This document shows positions 27,879 through 38,036 of a stretch of DNA of 64,000 nt, piece by piece. Numbering within the stretch: position 1 is the stretch's first letter; each line of letters starts with the position of its first letter. Made by a program: the position numbers and the translations under genes. Source of the stretch: G963923955 sp963923955. GTDB taxonomy: Bacteria; Pseudomonadota; Gammaproteobacteria; Eutrophobiales; Eutrophobiaceae. The notes below the pieces were generated by a model that was given only the letters and a program-made list of their open reading frames with translations, did not search any database and was not told where the DNA came from. The stretch spans positions 868,001 through 932,000 of the forward strand of contig OZ000552.1 in NCBI GenBank assembly GCA_963923955.1, given 5' to 3'.

Positions 27879-28495
27879 CTAATGGCCTTCTGTGTCCTGC
27901 TCATCCTTGACCCACTTCCAGCCCGTGATCATGGGGCGGATTAGATTTTCCTTTTTCCAGATGAGGTAATAAAAGACCGCCAGCAGATGCAACACCACCA
28001 GCACCAGGATACATTTCGACAAAAAGCCGTGCCACCAGGTCAGGCGCCATACTGTGCGCTCACTGACAAGGTGGGAGAGCGGGCCGGCACCGAAAAAGAC
28101 ATCCGACTCGACAAAAAGCCCCGAGAGCGCTTGGGCGGTCAGCAACACCAGGATCGCAATCACCGACAAGGCACCGAGCGGATTGTGTCCCCTAAGCCCG
28201 CTGGGGCGGCGCCGGCCCAGTGTGCGCAGGTAGGCAAGGAGCACGGAAGGGCGGGGCAGAAGGGCGCGGAAACGGATCGGGGCCGGCCCGACAAACCCCC
28301 AGACAAGCCGAATCGCCATAAGCGCAGGACGGTATAGCCGCAGTAAAAATGCCATTCAATGGTTGTGAACGACATAAATTCACCCAGATACCAGCCCACT
28401 GACACGACCACTACCAGCACCCAGTGCCACAGACGTGTCAGCGGATCCCAGACCTTTTCTAAGCGACCACTCTCCAATGGGCGACCCTTCTCCAA
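27879..28495 (-). pseudogene. Cytochrome b561-type protein, frameshifted
   Basis: Two overlapping frames together encode one di-haem cytochrome b of the b561/hydrogenase type. The 5' frame gives VWDPLTRLWHWVLVVVVSV and IEWHFYCGYTVL. The continuation LMAIRLVWGFVGP, LRGHNPLGALSVIAILVLL and WWHGFLSKCILVLVVLHLL is in another frame. The switch falls at about 28321-28328; removing one C from CTGCGCTT restores one frame reading GYTVLALMAIRLVWG. Four membrane helices and their haem histidines are otherwise intact. It starts six bases after the cytochrome c' stop, so the pair likely formed an electron-transfer unit. It may be a real mutation or a base error. Confidence 0.8.
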
Positions 28496-28501
28496 CGGCG
28501 C

Positions 28502-28972
28502 CTACTTTTTCTGAACAAAATTATCATGACAGCCCTTGCAGGCATCGCCTACACCACGCAGATTAGCCCGCAGCGCATTCAGGCCCTTGCCGGCAGAGCC
28601 CGCCAGGGCATCAATCGCCGTCTGGTAGTTTTTGCCGTATTCAGCGATCTCCGGGTAAGTAGTCCATATCTCCGGCAGCGCGGCGGTCTTGCCGGGGTAT
28701 TTATCATTCCCAGTGTTGGGCGCCCAGGCGCGGCCCATGTCCAACTCGGTCAAGGACTGCATTTGGCGCGCAAGGCCGGCCGCCATGTCGGCATCGTAGT
28801 CCATCTTGCCTTTCGCCATCGCCACCAGCGGCCCGAAAAAATAAGACCGCAACTCCATCTCGCCCTGACGCGCCTTGATCAGGTCCAGGTTCGGATCACC
28901 CCTGTCGGCAAGACCCGGTGTAGAGACACCAAGCAAGAACAATGCAACAAACAAACTAGTAATTTTTCGCAT
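28502..28972 (-). CDS. Cytochrome c' (class II)
   Basis: A 156-residue periplasmic protein with signal peptide (cleavage near LADRGD) and the class II haem site ACKGCH close to the C-terminus (about residues 145-150). The four-helix-bundle pattern includes RQGEMELRSYFFGPLVAMAKGK. Cytochromes c' bind NO and CO and protect against nitrosative stress in many proteobacteria. The following gene is the frameshifted cytochrome b, a pairing seen in other proteobacteria where the cytochrome b links it to quinones. Confidence 0.9.
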   Translation of the reverse strand: MRKITSLFVALFLLGVSTPGLADRGDPNLDLIKARQGEMELRSYFFGPLVAMAKGKMDYDADMAAGLARQMQSLTELDMGRAWAPNTGNDKYPGKTAALPEIWTTYPEIAEYGKNYQTAIDALAGSAGKGLNALRANLRGVGDACKGCHDNFVQKK

Positions 28973-29054
28973 AACTCATCTCCCGGCTATTTTAGAATAA
29001 TGATTATCGACCACTTCCCGCCGGAACTCAAGTAATCTTAAAGACAAGGATCGC

Positions 29055-29957
29055 CTAGTTTTCAGGCATTGCCGCATACAACACTCGCAGGAAGGCCTCC
29101 GGGTTCAGGAAGCCGCCGCCCCATTTCTTATCCAAATCCGCATTGGGTTGCATGGCGATGATCTCATCCAGGGTCTTGCCCTGGTCAAGTAACTTTTGCA
29201 TGCGATCACGCACCAGGATCAACATAGCGCGAAATTCTTCTAAATCCTGTTTCGTCGCCAGCGGGCCGTGTCCCGGCATGATCTTTGTCTCGTCATTGGC
29301 CATAGCAAGAATACGCCCTGCCGTCTCGATCATGCCATTTACATCACCGCCGCTGGAGGCATCGATAAAGGGGTATATGCCGTTAAAAAGAATATCGCCC
29401 GTATGGATCACATTCGCGGATGTGAAGAAGATCACGCTGTCGCCGTCCGTGTGCGCATGGCTGTGATGAACGGCGCGGATCTCCTGCCCGTTCAGGCGGA
29501 AGGTGACAGTATCGTTAAAGGTGATCACCGGCAGGGCCGCCTTCGGTGCCGCCGGCACCTTGAGGTTAAAGGCTTCGATAAAGCCATCCTTGCTCATGCG
29601 CTCATAGACATTATCATGCGCCACGATAACAGCGCCCTCCTTGCCGAGATTTTCATTGCCACCGGTATGATCAAAATGCCAATGCGTATTGATTACAAAG
29701 CGAATAGGTTTATCGGACAACTTTGCAATCGCCGCCTTTATCTTTTCCGTCAAGGGGGCGAATTGATCATCAACGAGGAACACCCCGTCCGCACCGACCG
29801 AGACGCCGATATTCCCGCCCCGTCCCATCAACATATAAATACCATCCGCCACAGCAACTGTCTCGATACGAACATCCTGCATATCATCCTGTGCATTGAC
29901 GCCGACAACAAAAGAAAACAATAATGCAATCAAGGTCAATTTCTTCAAATAGCTCAT
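29055..29957 (-). CDS. Secreted metallo-beta-lactamase-fold hydrolase
   Basis: A 300-residue protein with signal peptide (to about VNAQDD). Seen: NTHWHFDHTGG near residues 90-100, HHSHAHTDGDSVIFF, VIHTGDILFNGIYPFID and MPGHGPLATK, a full dinuclear metal site. The pattern matches periplasmic MBL-fold hydrolases near the SoxH/quinoprotein-relay group. The natural substrate cannot be inferred; antibiotic hydrolysis is not implied. It stands alone, with no operon partner. Confidence 0.85.
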   Translation of the reverse strand: MSYLKKLTLIALLFSFVVGVNAQDDMQDVRIETVAVADGIYMLMGRGGNIGVSVGADGVFLVDDQFAPLTEKIKAAIAKLSDKPIRFVINTHWHFDHTGGNENLGKEGAVIVAHDNVYERMSKDGFIEAFNLKVPAAPKAALPVITFNDTVTFRLNGQEIRAVHHSHAHTDGDSVIFFTSANVIHTGDILFNGIYPFIDASSGGDVNGMIETAGRILAMANDETKIMPGHGPLATKQDLEEFRAMLILVRDRMQKLLDQGKTLDEIIAMQPNADLDKKWGGGFLNPEAFLRVLYAAMPEN

Positions 29958-30010
29958 CTCAATTATTCCTCCTAAAAAATTATTCGATTTTTAGTCGCGC
30001 TCTCTCCTGA

Positions 30011-30289
30011 TCAATGTTCGCAAGACCCTACAGGCGAGCAATGGTAGGTTGATAATTGTACCTCATCATATATGCTTGCCGGCATTCCCTCAACAAATAC
30101 GGCAAAGACTTTCAGCCGGATAACTTTGGTGTCTTGAGTGAGCTGCCGGGCGGTATCAAGGGCAGGTTCATCCTCTCGCCGAGCGATGCGCCGGAAATAC
30201 GGGACCAGGCTGCCCGATTTGACCGGCCAATCAGCCGGCCTCTGGTTAAACAAGGTGCGGTCTGCAAACGATAAGGCCAGTCCAGGCAT
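30011..30289 (-). CDS. Hypothetical protein, doubtful
   Basis: An open frame of about 92 residues, 20 bases after the stop of the nuclease-like gene and on the same strand. The C-terminal part (VIRLKVFAVFVEGMPASIYD) looks protein-like, but I recognise no family and there is no good ribosome site. The plus strand also carries a 72-residue frame here. Position after the nuclease-like gene is the only support. The remainder of the stretch from 29958 to 30309 shows nothing else. Confidence 0.25.
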   Translation of the reverse strand: MPGLALSFADRTLFNQRPADWPVKSGSLVPYFRRIARREDEPALDTARQLTQDTKVIRLKVFAVFVEGMPASIYDEVQLSTYHCSPVGSCEH

Positions 30290-30309
30290 CAAGGCCTGTG
30301 CGAGGCTAT

Positions 30310-30717
30310 TCAGGGAGCGGGCAGTTTGCGAAAGGCCTTGAGGAATTGAGTCTTGCTTTTGAATGAATAATGTTCTTTGTGGTCCAGCCTGCGTGTATTT
30401 TCACTAAAGGCGGGCATCACACAACCGAAAAACTCACTGCCTACTTCATTTTTCCGGACAAATACAAGCACATAATGGATAGAGCTGTCTTTCCATTTGT
30501 TCTCTATACATTGAGTATCACTTGCCACCGTTTTAACCTGAATACGATAATACCTCTGGCCCTCGGCTATGAGAATATCCGTCTTATGATGATCAAGCAG
30601 CGGCATATATACCTCCCAGCCTTCTTGCATAAGCCAGCTTGCAGCGAGTATTTCATAAGATATATTGTGTGATACTTCACGGGTGCCTGCTTTAATTTCT
30701 CTCATCATTTTCGGCAT
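30310..30717 (-). CDS. Orphan PD-(D/E)XK-like nuclease domain protein
   Basis: A 135-residue protein; ATG 30717 is preceded by AGGAG at seven bases. Seen: SHNISYEILAASWLMQEGWE, then KTDILIAEGQRYYRIQVKT. This is the same Asp plus Q-V-K arrangement as in the nuclease gene at 13424, as in small group I intron-type PD-(D/E)XK enzymes. The C-terminal half is strand-rich and basic. No methyltransferase is adjacent, so it may be a remnant, an orphan nuclease or part of a defence unit whose other parts are lost. The gene is AT-rich. Confidence 0.6.
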   Translation of the reverse strand: MPKMMREIKAGTREVSHNISYEILAASWLMQEGWEVYMPLLDHHKTDILIAEGQRYYRIQVKTVASDTQCIENKWKDSSIHYVLVFVRKNEVGSEFFGCVMPAFSENTRRLDHKEHYSFKSKTQFLKAFRKLPAP

Positions 30718-30796
30718 GATCGTCTCCTGTGTTGTAGTTGCTGTTTCCCGACACAGGCCCGATATAGGAAAGGATGTCGGGCATTTCATCATGCGC

Positions 30797-30873
30797 TAAC
30801 ACAGGAAAGCACACCCTACTTATTTCCGAGGTGTTGCATTCGGTAGGATACCCGACTGGGGGTTCCTGTGTTA
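30797..30873. repeat. Inverted repeat in the gap before metZ's 3' end
   Basis: TAACACAGGAA (30797-30807) and its exact reverse complement TTCCTGTGTTA (30863-30873) lie 55 bases apart. A third related TCCTGTGTT sits at 30725-30733 and overlaps the nuclease leader region, and CCCGACA/TGTCGGG (30747-30753/30775-30781) forms another stem. The gap 30718-30991 holds no convincing gene. Confidence 0.6.
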
Positions 30874-30991
30874 AACGCAAGATACGGGTTTCTGATGTAA
30901 AGAAACCTGTATGTACGGCATCACACGCAAAAAATGAGAATGCAAGCGGTCGTGCCGGGAATTTTTCTTTTGCCTGATTTAATAAAACAGG

Positions 30992-32185
30992 CTATTTAAT
31001 TGCTGAAAGTGCCTGCTCTAAATCAAGTATAAGATCTCCCGAATCTTCCAGCCCGATAGACAAGCGCACCAGGTCATCCGTAATGCCGATCGCGGCGCGT
31101 TGTTCGTCCGACAGCCGGTGGTGCGTGGTGGTGGCCGGGTGGGTGATGGTGCTTTTGCTATCGCCCAAATTCGCCGTGATGGAAAACAGGCGGGTGTGGT
31201 CGATGAACTTCCAGGCCGCCGCCTTGCCGCCGCGCACGGTGAAGCTGATGATGCCGCCAAACCCAGATTGTTGGGATTTCGCCAATTCGTGTTGCGGGTG
31301 ATCCGGTAGACCCGGGTAGTAGATTTTTTCCAGGGCCTCTTGTTCACGCAGCCATGCGGCGATGCGCCCGGCATTCTCACTGTGTGCGCGCATGCGCAGG
31401 CCGAGCGTCTCCAGGCCCTTCAAAAAGACCCAGGCGTTAAAAGGACTCATGGACGGGCCGGCGGTGCGCAGAAAGCCGAAGACATCCTCATTCAGCAATT
31501 CCTCGCTGCCCAAAACTGCACCGCCCACGCAGCGCCCTTGTCCGTCCAGATACTTAGTCGCCGAATGGATAACCATGTCGGCGCCCAAACGAAAGGGCTG
31601 TTGCAGGGCGGGGGTGCAAAAACAATTATCCAAGATCAACAGGCAATCATGTTCGTGCGCCAAGTTTGCCAGATGAGGAATATCGGCAATTTCCGTGAGC
31701 GGATTGGAAGGCGTCTCAAGAAACAGTATGCGCGTCTGTGGGCGGATGGCATCCTGCCAGGCGGCATAGTCGCTTAGGGGCACGAAACTAGTACTAACGC
31801 TAAAGCGCGGCAGGATGTTGTGGAAGAAACCGACTGTGGTGCCGAAGACGCTGCGCGAGGAGACGATATGATCGCCGCTTTTCAGCAGGCCGAAACAGGT
31901 GGCCGCTATGGCCGCCATGCCCGATGCCGTGGCGATGCAGCGCTCGGCACCTTCCATCGCTGCCAGCCGCTCTTCAAAGGCGCGCACGGTCGGGTTGGTA
32001 AAACGAGAGTAAATATTGCCCGGCTCATCCCCGGCAAAGCGGCGGGCGGCCTGCTCGGCGCTGGCAAAGACAAAGCTGGAGCTTAAAAACAGCGGCTCGC
32101 TGTTTTCATTTTCCGCCGTCCGCGGCCACCTTGCGCGCACCGCCTTTGTGTTTTGGCCGACCCGGCTGTCATCATCCGCGCGCAT
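30992..32185 (-). CDS. metZ: O-succinylhomoserine sulfhydrylase
   Basis: A 397-residue PLP enzyme of the Cys/Met-metabolism family. Seen: YSRFTNPTVRAFEERLAAME, SGMAAIAA, LETPSNPL, the PLP-lysine motif HSATKYLDGQGR, and SIGLEDSGDLILDLEQAL. The sequence most resembles MetZ, which makes homocysteine directly from O-succinylhomoserine and sulfide; cystathionine synthase is the alternative. AAGGAGAG just upstream supports ATG 32185 over a GTG five codons earlier. It feeds homocysteine to the methionine/SAM cycle, also represented here by metK and ahcY. Confidence 0.88.
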   Translation of the reverse strand: MRADDDSRVGQNTKAVRARWPRTAENENSEPLFLSSSFVFASAEQAARRFAGDEPGNIYSRFTNPTVRAFEERLAAMEGAERCIATASGMAAIAATCFGLLKSGDHIVSSRSVFGTTVGFFHNILPRFSVSTSFVPLSDYAAWQDAIRPQTRILFLETPSNPLTEIADIPHLANLAHEHDCLLILDNCFCTPALQQPFRLGADMVIHSATKYLDGQGRCVGGAVLGSEELLNEDVFGFLRTAGPSMSPFNAWVFLKGLETLGLRMRAHSENAGRIAAWLREQEALEKIYYPGLPDHPQHELAKSQQSGFGGIISFTVRGGKAAAWKFIDHTRLFSITANLGDSKSTITHPATTTHHRLSDEQRAAIGITDDLVRLSIGLEDSGDLILDLEQALSAIK

Positions 32186-32393
32186 GTTTCTCTCCTTCAC
32201 GTTTTCTAAAAAAGCGGAAATAGCAAATCGGCGCAGTTACTTCACGGAGACCTTACTGCAAAACCGGCGCTCGTGTCAATCCGTGCGCTCGGCCTAGGCC
32301 GCGGCCAAATCACGCATGGCATAAAATTGCATTTTGTGAAAGACTCCTCAAAGCACAACAACAACGAGTTCCTATTTTTAAGGAGAGTAAAAA

Positions 32394-33689
<1,296 letters not shown>

Positions 33690-33700
33690 TTGAGCATGAT

Positions 33701-35458
33701 ATGGCGCATCAAAAGCAGCTTATCGCCCGGTGTGCGCAGCGGATCTACGACGGGTTCAGGAGATATAATGAGAGTTTCAGCCGCATAACCCATCGCGCCC
33801 GGCGGCGCTTCGAAGAACGGGACTGGGCCGGGCACCAGCAGGACATCGTCGAGCGCGTTGATCTGTATGAAAAATCCGTAACCCTCATGGTCAATGCCCT
33901 GAGACAGGACTTAGGAGCGCGGGTCGACGAGCATGCTTTGTGGAATGACATGCGCCGCTATTATGGGGAGCGCTTGAAGAATGTCCCCGATGCCGGCTTC
34001 ATGCAGACCTTTTTCAATTCGATCAGCCGCCGCATCTTCAACACCATCGGCATTGATGCGCAGGTGGAATTTGTCTCGGCCGCACCAGGTGAGGGCTATG
34101 CGGCCTTAGAAGCGCTCACGCTTAAACCCTATCCTTATTGGGGCTCTCTTGAAGCAATCTTCATGGAAATCCTCAAAGACTTCCGCTTCAAGATCCCCTA
34201 CCAAGACGCAGCAGCAGCGGCCGGTTATATCAGCGCTGAGATAAGAGACTATGCCCGCATTCATCTGGATGGCTTTGGTGATTTTCTCCGCTTTGACTTT
34301 ATCGACTCCTTTTTTTATCAATCGGCGCGCAGCTATCTGGTCGGCCGGCTTATACAGCAGCAGCAGACCACGCCGATCGTGCTGGCACTGATGAATGCCG
34401 GCGAGGGAATAGAAGTGGATGCCGTGCTCATGTCGGAAGAGGAAGTCAGCAACCTCTTCAGTTATACGCGTTCTTATTATTTTGCTGATCCGCGATCGGT
34501 TATCGGTACGGTGCATTTCCTGCATTCCATCCTGCCCGGCAAGCCGATCGATGAACTCTATACCGTGCTCGGGCGCCTGCGCCAGGGCAAGACCGAGCGT
34601 TATCGCATCTTCGCCCAGCACCTTGAGAATACCAACGACAAGTTTGTCCATGCCGCTGGCGACACCGGGCTGGTGATGCTGGTGTTCACCCTGCCCTCTT
34701 ATAACCTGGTGTTCAAGATCATTCGTGACAGATTCGGTTTCCCCAAGGCCATCGGCCGCGAGGACGTGATAGAAAAATATAGACTCGTCTCCAAACATGA
34801 TCGCGCCGGGCGCTTGATTGATACCCAGGAGTTCCGCAATCTGGAGATGCCGCTGCATCGCTTCTCGGCGGAACTCTTGGATGAGCTATTGGATGAGACC
34901 GCCAGCACGGTACGTATCGAAGGCGACAAGCTGGTTCTTGATCATGTGTATATCGAGAGACGGGTCCGGCCCTTGAACCTCTACCTGCGGGAAGTCAAGC
35001 GATTTGATGCCGAGCAGGCCATCCTGGACTATGGCCAGGCGATCAAGGATCTGGCGCAGACCAACATCTTCCCCGGCGATCTGTTGCTGAAAAACTTCGG
35101 CCTGACCCGGGATAGGCGGGTGGTCTTTTATGATTATGATGAAGTGGCGCTGGTGAGCGAATGTCGGTTCAGGGCGCTGCCGCAGCCGCAGGATGACGAG
35201 GACCGACTGCGCCCGGCAGGCTCCTGGTCTTATATCAATGACAAGGATGTTTTTCCCGAAGAGTTTCTCAAATTCCTGGCCATGGGTGCGGAGTTGCGTG
35301 AACTGTTTGTCAAGGCACACGGCGAGCTATTAACGGCGGAGTATTGGCGTAGCATCAAAGAGCGGCATCAGGCCGGGGAAGTCTCGCTTGTGATTCCCTA
35401 TTATCGAGCACCATCCCCGGCCAAAGGTGAGCCGGGAGCGCTTGGCGCTGTCGGTTGA
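33701..35458 (+). CDS. aceK: Isocitrate dehydrogenase kinase/phosphatase
   Basis: A 585-residue bifunctional enzyme that phosphorylates and dephosphorylates Icd, switching carbon between the TCA cycle and the glyoxylate bypass. Seen: the regulatory N-terminal domain, VMLVFTLPSYNLVFKIIRDRF (ATP-site region near residues 327-347), VLDHVYIERRVRPLNLYL, and the kinase core FPGDLLLKNFGLTRDRRVVFYDYDEV. Length fits the family. It usually sits with aceBA; here it lies behind icd and no glyoxylate genes are in the window. Confidence 0.96.
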   Translation: MAHQKQLIARCAQRIYDGFRRYNESFSRITHRARRRFEERDWAGHQQDIVERVDLYEKSVTLMVNALRQDLGARVDEHALWNDMRRYYGERLKNVPDAGFMQTFFNSISRRIFNTIGIDAQVEFVSAAPGEGYAALEALTLKPYPYWGSLEAIFMEILKDFRFKIPYQDAAAAAGYISAEIRDYARIHLDGFGDFLRFDFIDSFFYQSARSYLVGRLIQQQQTTPIVLALMNAGEGIEVDAVLMSEEEVSNLFSYTRSYYFADPRSVIGTVHFLHSILPGKPIDELYTVLGRLRQGKTERYRIFAQHLENTNDKFVHAAGDTGLVMLVFTLPSYNLVFKIIRDRFGFPKAIGREDVIEKYRLVSKHDRAGRLIDTQEFRNLEMPLHRFSAELLDELLDETASTVRIEGDKLVLDHVYIERRVRPLNLYLREVKRFDAEQAILDYGQAIKDLAQTNIFPGDLLLKNFGLTRDRRVVFYDYDEVALVSECRFRALPQPQDDEDRLRPAGSWSYINDKDVFPEEFLKFLAMGAELRELFVKAHGELLTAEYWRSIKERHQAGEVSLVIPYYRAPSPAKGEPGALGAVG

Positions 35459-35464
35459 TATAAC

Positions 35465-36553
35465 ATGTCAGCCGGATTACGGATCCCGCTCTGTAGCTGC
35501 TGCCTGCTTATCGTATTTTTTTCAGCTTCCGGCTGTCATCAGGCACCGGCTTCCAGAGAGTTGATAGTCCTCAATGGCCTGACCATGGGCACCAGCTATA
35601 CCGTCAAGATAACCGCGGCGGAAACCATCATCGAGCAAGAGCAGATACAAGCTGCTGTCGAGCTGATCCTCGATAAAGTGAACAACGAGATGTCAAGCTA
35701 CCTGCCTGATTCGACCATCAGCAAGATAAACCGAAACAAAACCACAGACTGGCAGGCGCTTACGCCGGGTTTATATGCGGTCATTCATCAGGCGCTGGAG
35801 ATCGGCATAGTCAGCCGCGGCGCTTTTGATATTACGACCGGAGCGCTGGTGAATCTGTGGGGCTTCGGGCCGGACGGCAGAACAAAAAACCTGCCTGCTG
35901 ATGAAGCTGTCCGTTTGGCCATGCAGCGCTCCGGCCTCCATCATATTCAGCTATCGCATAGCCCGCCCTTGCTCAGGAAAGATATAGGTGATCTGTACCT
36001 GGATCTTTCCGCTATTGCCAAGGGCTATGGAGTCGATATGATCGCCAATTATCTTGACGGTCTTGGCATAGATAACTACATGGTGGAGATCGGTGGGGAG
36101 ATAAAGGCGAAGGGGGTGAACCGTGAACATATCCCTTGGCGCATAGGCATTGAAAAGCCGACCAAGAATGAGCGGCATGTTCAGACAGTGATTCATCTGC
36201 ACAATATCGGCATGGCGAGCTCGGGAGATTACCGAAATTATTATGAGCAAGATGCAACCCGCTATTCTCACACCATCAACCCTGCAAGCGGGAGACCCGT
36301 CACACACAATCTGGCCGCCGTCACCGTGCTGCACGAATCCACCGCTATGGCCGATGGCCTGGCGACCGCCCTGCTGGTGCTGGGCCTTGAGGAGGGCTAT
36401 GAGTTGGCGGAGGAGGAAGACATGGCGGCATTGTTTATCTACCATACAGACGAGGGTTTTCAGGAAAAAATCACCCCGCAATTCCGGCCATACCTGTTGC
36501 CATCGCGGCAGTCGGCGGGCCTGTCGAAGTTCAGTCAAGGCTCAAGTCGTTGA
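35465..36553 (+). CDS. apbE: FAD:protein FMN transferase (ApbE-like lipoprotein)
   Basis: A 362-residue lipoprotein (lipobox SASGC, Cys24) that attaches FMN to threonines of periplasmic or membrane flavoproteins. Seen: MGTSYTVKI, SRGAFDITTGALVNLWGFG, DLYLDLSAIAKGYGVD, VEIGGEIKAKG, HTINPASGRPV and MADGLATALLVLG, which form the FAD/Mg site. It follows aceK after six bases and may share its transcript. Its usual clients (Nqr or Rnf subunits) are not in this window. The last 23 bases overlap the opposite-strand ankyrin region. Confidence 0.93.
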   Translation: MSAGLRIPLCSCCLLIVFFSASGCHQAPASRELIVLNGLTMGTSYTVKITAAETIIEQEQIQAAVELILDKVNNEMSSYLPDSTISKINRNKTTDWQALTPGLYAVIHQALEIGIVSRGAFDITTGALVNLWGFGPDGRTKNLPADEAVRLAMQRSGLHHIQLSHSPPLLRKDIGDLYLDLSAIAKGYGVDMIANYLDGLGIDNYMVEIGGEIKAKGVNREHIPWRIGIEKPTKNERHVQTVIHLHNIGMASSGDYRNYYEQDATRYSHTINPASGRPVTHNLAAVTVLHESTAMADGLATALLVLGLEEGYELAEEEDMAALFIYHTDEGFQEKITPQFRPYLLPSRQSAGLSKFSQGSSR

Positions 36554-37176
36554 GTTTCCAGTACGCCTCGCTGCCCTTCAAGTCTGCGTTGTCTTTCGTG
36601 TAGTCGATAGCCTTTTTCCCCGCAGCATCCCGTAGCTTCGGATCAGCACCTAACTTCAGCAGTGTGCTAATCACCTCCGGTTTTTGTTCTATCCGTCCGC
36701 ATCAGTACCGTCCGGCCGTCGTCATCCTCTGCATTGATATCGGCGCCATGTGTGATCAGCGTACTCATTATTTCCGGGTTTTTGTTATATTGCGCCGCCA
36801 CCATCAGCGCCGTCCAGCCGCGCCTATCCCTTGCATCGACTTCGGCACCGTGAGTGATCAGTGCGTTAATCACCTCCGGGTTTTCGTTGTATTGCGCCGC
36901 CACCATCAGCGCCGTACAGGCGTCCTCATCCCCTGCATTGACATCGGCACCACGCTCAATCAGCGTACTAATCAAGCCCGGATTTTTGTGCCATCGCGCC
37001 ACCAGCATCAGCGCCGTCTGGCCGTCCTCATTCCTTGCATTGATCTCGGCATTGCGCTGGATTGCCTGTTCAATATCGGCAACATTGGCGGCTTGAATGA
37101 AATCATCATCAAGCAGGGAGTTTTTCCTCTGGAAGTAACGTAATAATTTTCTTATGGCATCTGATAATGCTTTCAT
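36531..37176 (-). pseudogene. Ankyrin-repeat protein, frameshifted near the 3' end
   Basis: ATG 37176 follows GATGAGGT at eight bases. The intact frame (to 36667) has a basic N-terminus and four ankyrin units, for example NARNEDGQTALMLVARWHKN, DEDACTALMVAAQYNENPEV and DRRGWTALMVAAQYNKNPEI. After DDDGRTVLM (about 36690-36700) the repeat breaks. Another frame continues the pattern with PEVISTLLKLGADPKLRDAA, then DYTKDNADLKGSEAYW and ends at 36531. A deletion has thus cut the fifth repeat, leaving a 169-residue product. Ankyrin proteins bind other proteins; no target is suggested. The extended end overlaps apbE on the other strand. Confidence 0.75.
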
Positions 37177-37312
37177 GGTAAATACCTCATCCGCTGCGCT
37201 ATGGATTTCAAGGTGCAGACGGCGCACCGATCTGCCTAATATGGTGTTATACTAGGCAAAAAACAATGAAGAGTCAAACTATCGATGCAGTTCTCACAAA
37301 GCGGAGCGGGCC

Positions 37313-37795
37313 ATGCCATCCTTTGATGTTGTTTCAGAAATAGATAAGCACGAATTAACTAACGCCGTTGATCAGGCAAATAGAGAAATAGCCAATCGCT
37401 TTGATTTCAAAGGCACTAACTCGAAAGTCGAACAAAACGAGTATGTCTTGACCCTTATCGCGCCGGCTGCATTTCAGCTAAGGCAGATTCTTGACTTGCT
37501 GCGAGATAAGATGGCAAAGAGAAAGATCGATATCAAATGCCTTGAATACGGCAAACTTGAAGAGAGTAATAATGAATGCCGTCAACCGCTGACCGTGCGC
37601 CGGGGTATAGACAAGGAATTGGCGAGAAAAATTGTCCGGCTTGTCAAGGACAGTAAATTAAAGGTCCAGGCCGCCATCCAGAGCGAGCAGGTCCGGGTCA
37701 GCGGGAAAAAGCGCGATGATCTGCAAGCGGTGATTGCCATGTTAAAGGAAAAAGACCTGCCACTGCCCTTGCAATACATCAACTTCCGTGACTAA
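37313..37795 (+). CDS. yajQ: YajQ-family nucleotide-binding protein
   Basis: A 160-residue YajQ. Seen: MPSFDVVSEIDKHELTNAVD and RFDFKGTNSKVE at the N-terminus, KRKIDIKCLEYGKLEE, GIDKELARKIVRLVKDSKLKVQ and the ending LPLQYINFRD. Members bind RNA or nucleotides, and in Xanthomonas bind cyclic di-GMP. Length is typical. The gene for a CPXCG zinc-ribbon protein follows. Confidence 0.95.
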   Translation: MPSFDVVSEIDKHELTNAVDQANREIANRFDFKGTNSKVEQNEYVLTLIAPAAFQLRQILDLLRDKMAKRKIDIKCLEYGKLEESNNECRQPLTVRRGIDKELARKIVRLVKDSKLKVQAAIQSEQVRVSGKKRDDLQAVIAMLKEKDLPLPLQYINFRD

Positions 37796-37805
37796 CAACC
37801 AGAGC

Positions 37806-37994
37806 ATGATAGATACCCCGCAGGCATATCCCGTTACCTGCCCCTATTGCTGGGAGACCTTTTCCATCAGCATCGAAATGACGGCCGACGGATTGAGTTT
37901 TATCGCTGACTGCCGGGTATGTTGCCACCCGATCCAGTTTCACGCCACCATAGAGAACAACGAAGAAATCCTGATCCACGCCGAGCGCGCCTGA
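37806..37994 (+). CDS. CPXCG-motif cysteine-rich protein
   Basis: A 62-residue zinc-ribbon-like protein with two CxxC pairs: VTCPYCWETF near residues 10-19 and ADCRVCCHPIQF near 35-46. This matches the small CPXCG family of unknown role. ATG 37806 was chosen; a GTG at 37788 overlapping yajQ is possible. Confidence 0.82.
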   Translation: MIDTPQAYPVTCPYCWETFSISIEMTADGLSFIADCRVCCHPIQFHATIENNEEILIHAERA

Positions 37995-38036
37995 GCCGGG
38001 CAGGCTTTGTCATCATCGACAGGCAGCGCCCCTTTC

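Noticed and set aside
29055..29957. Reading the MBL-fold protein as an antibiotic beta-lactamase
   Set aside because: The metal motif is shared by many hydrolases; nothing specific to class B enzymes beyond the fold is visible.
30774..30977. A 67-residue plus-strand frame in the gap before metZ's end
   Set aside because: It crosses the inverted repeats, has no ribosome site and no recognisable sequence.
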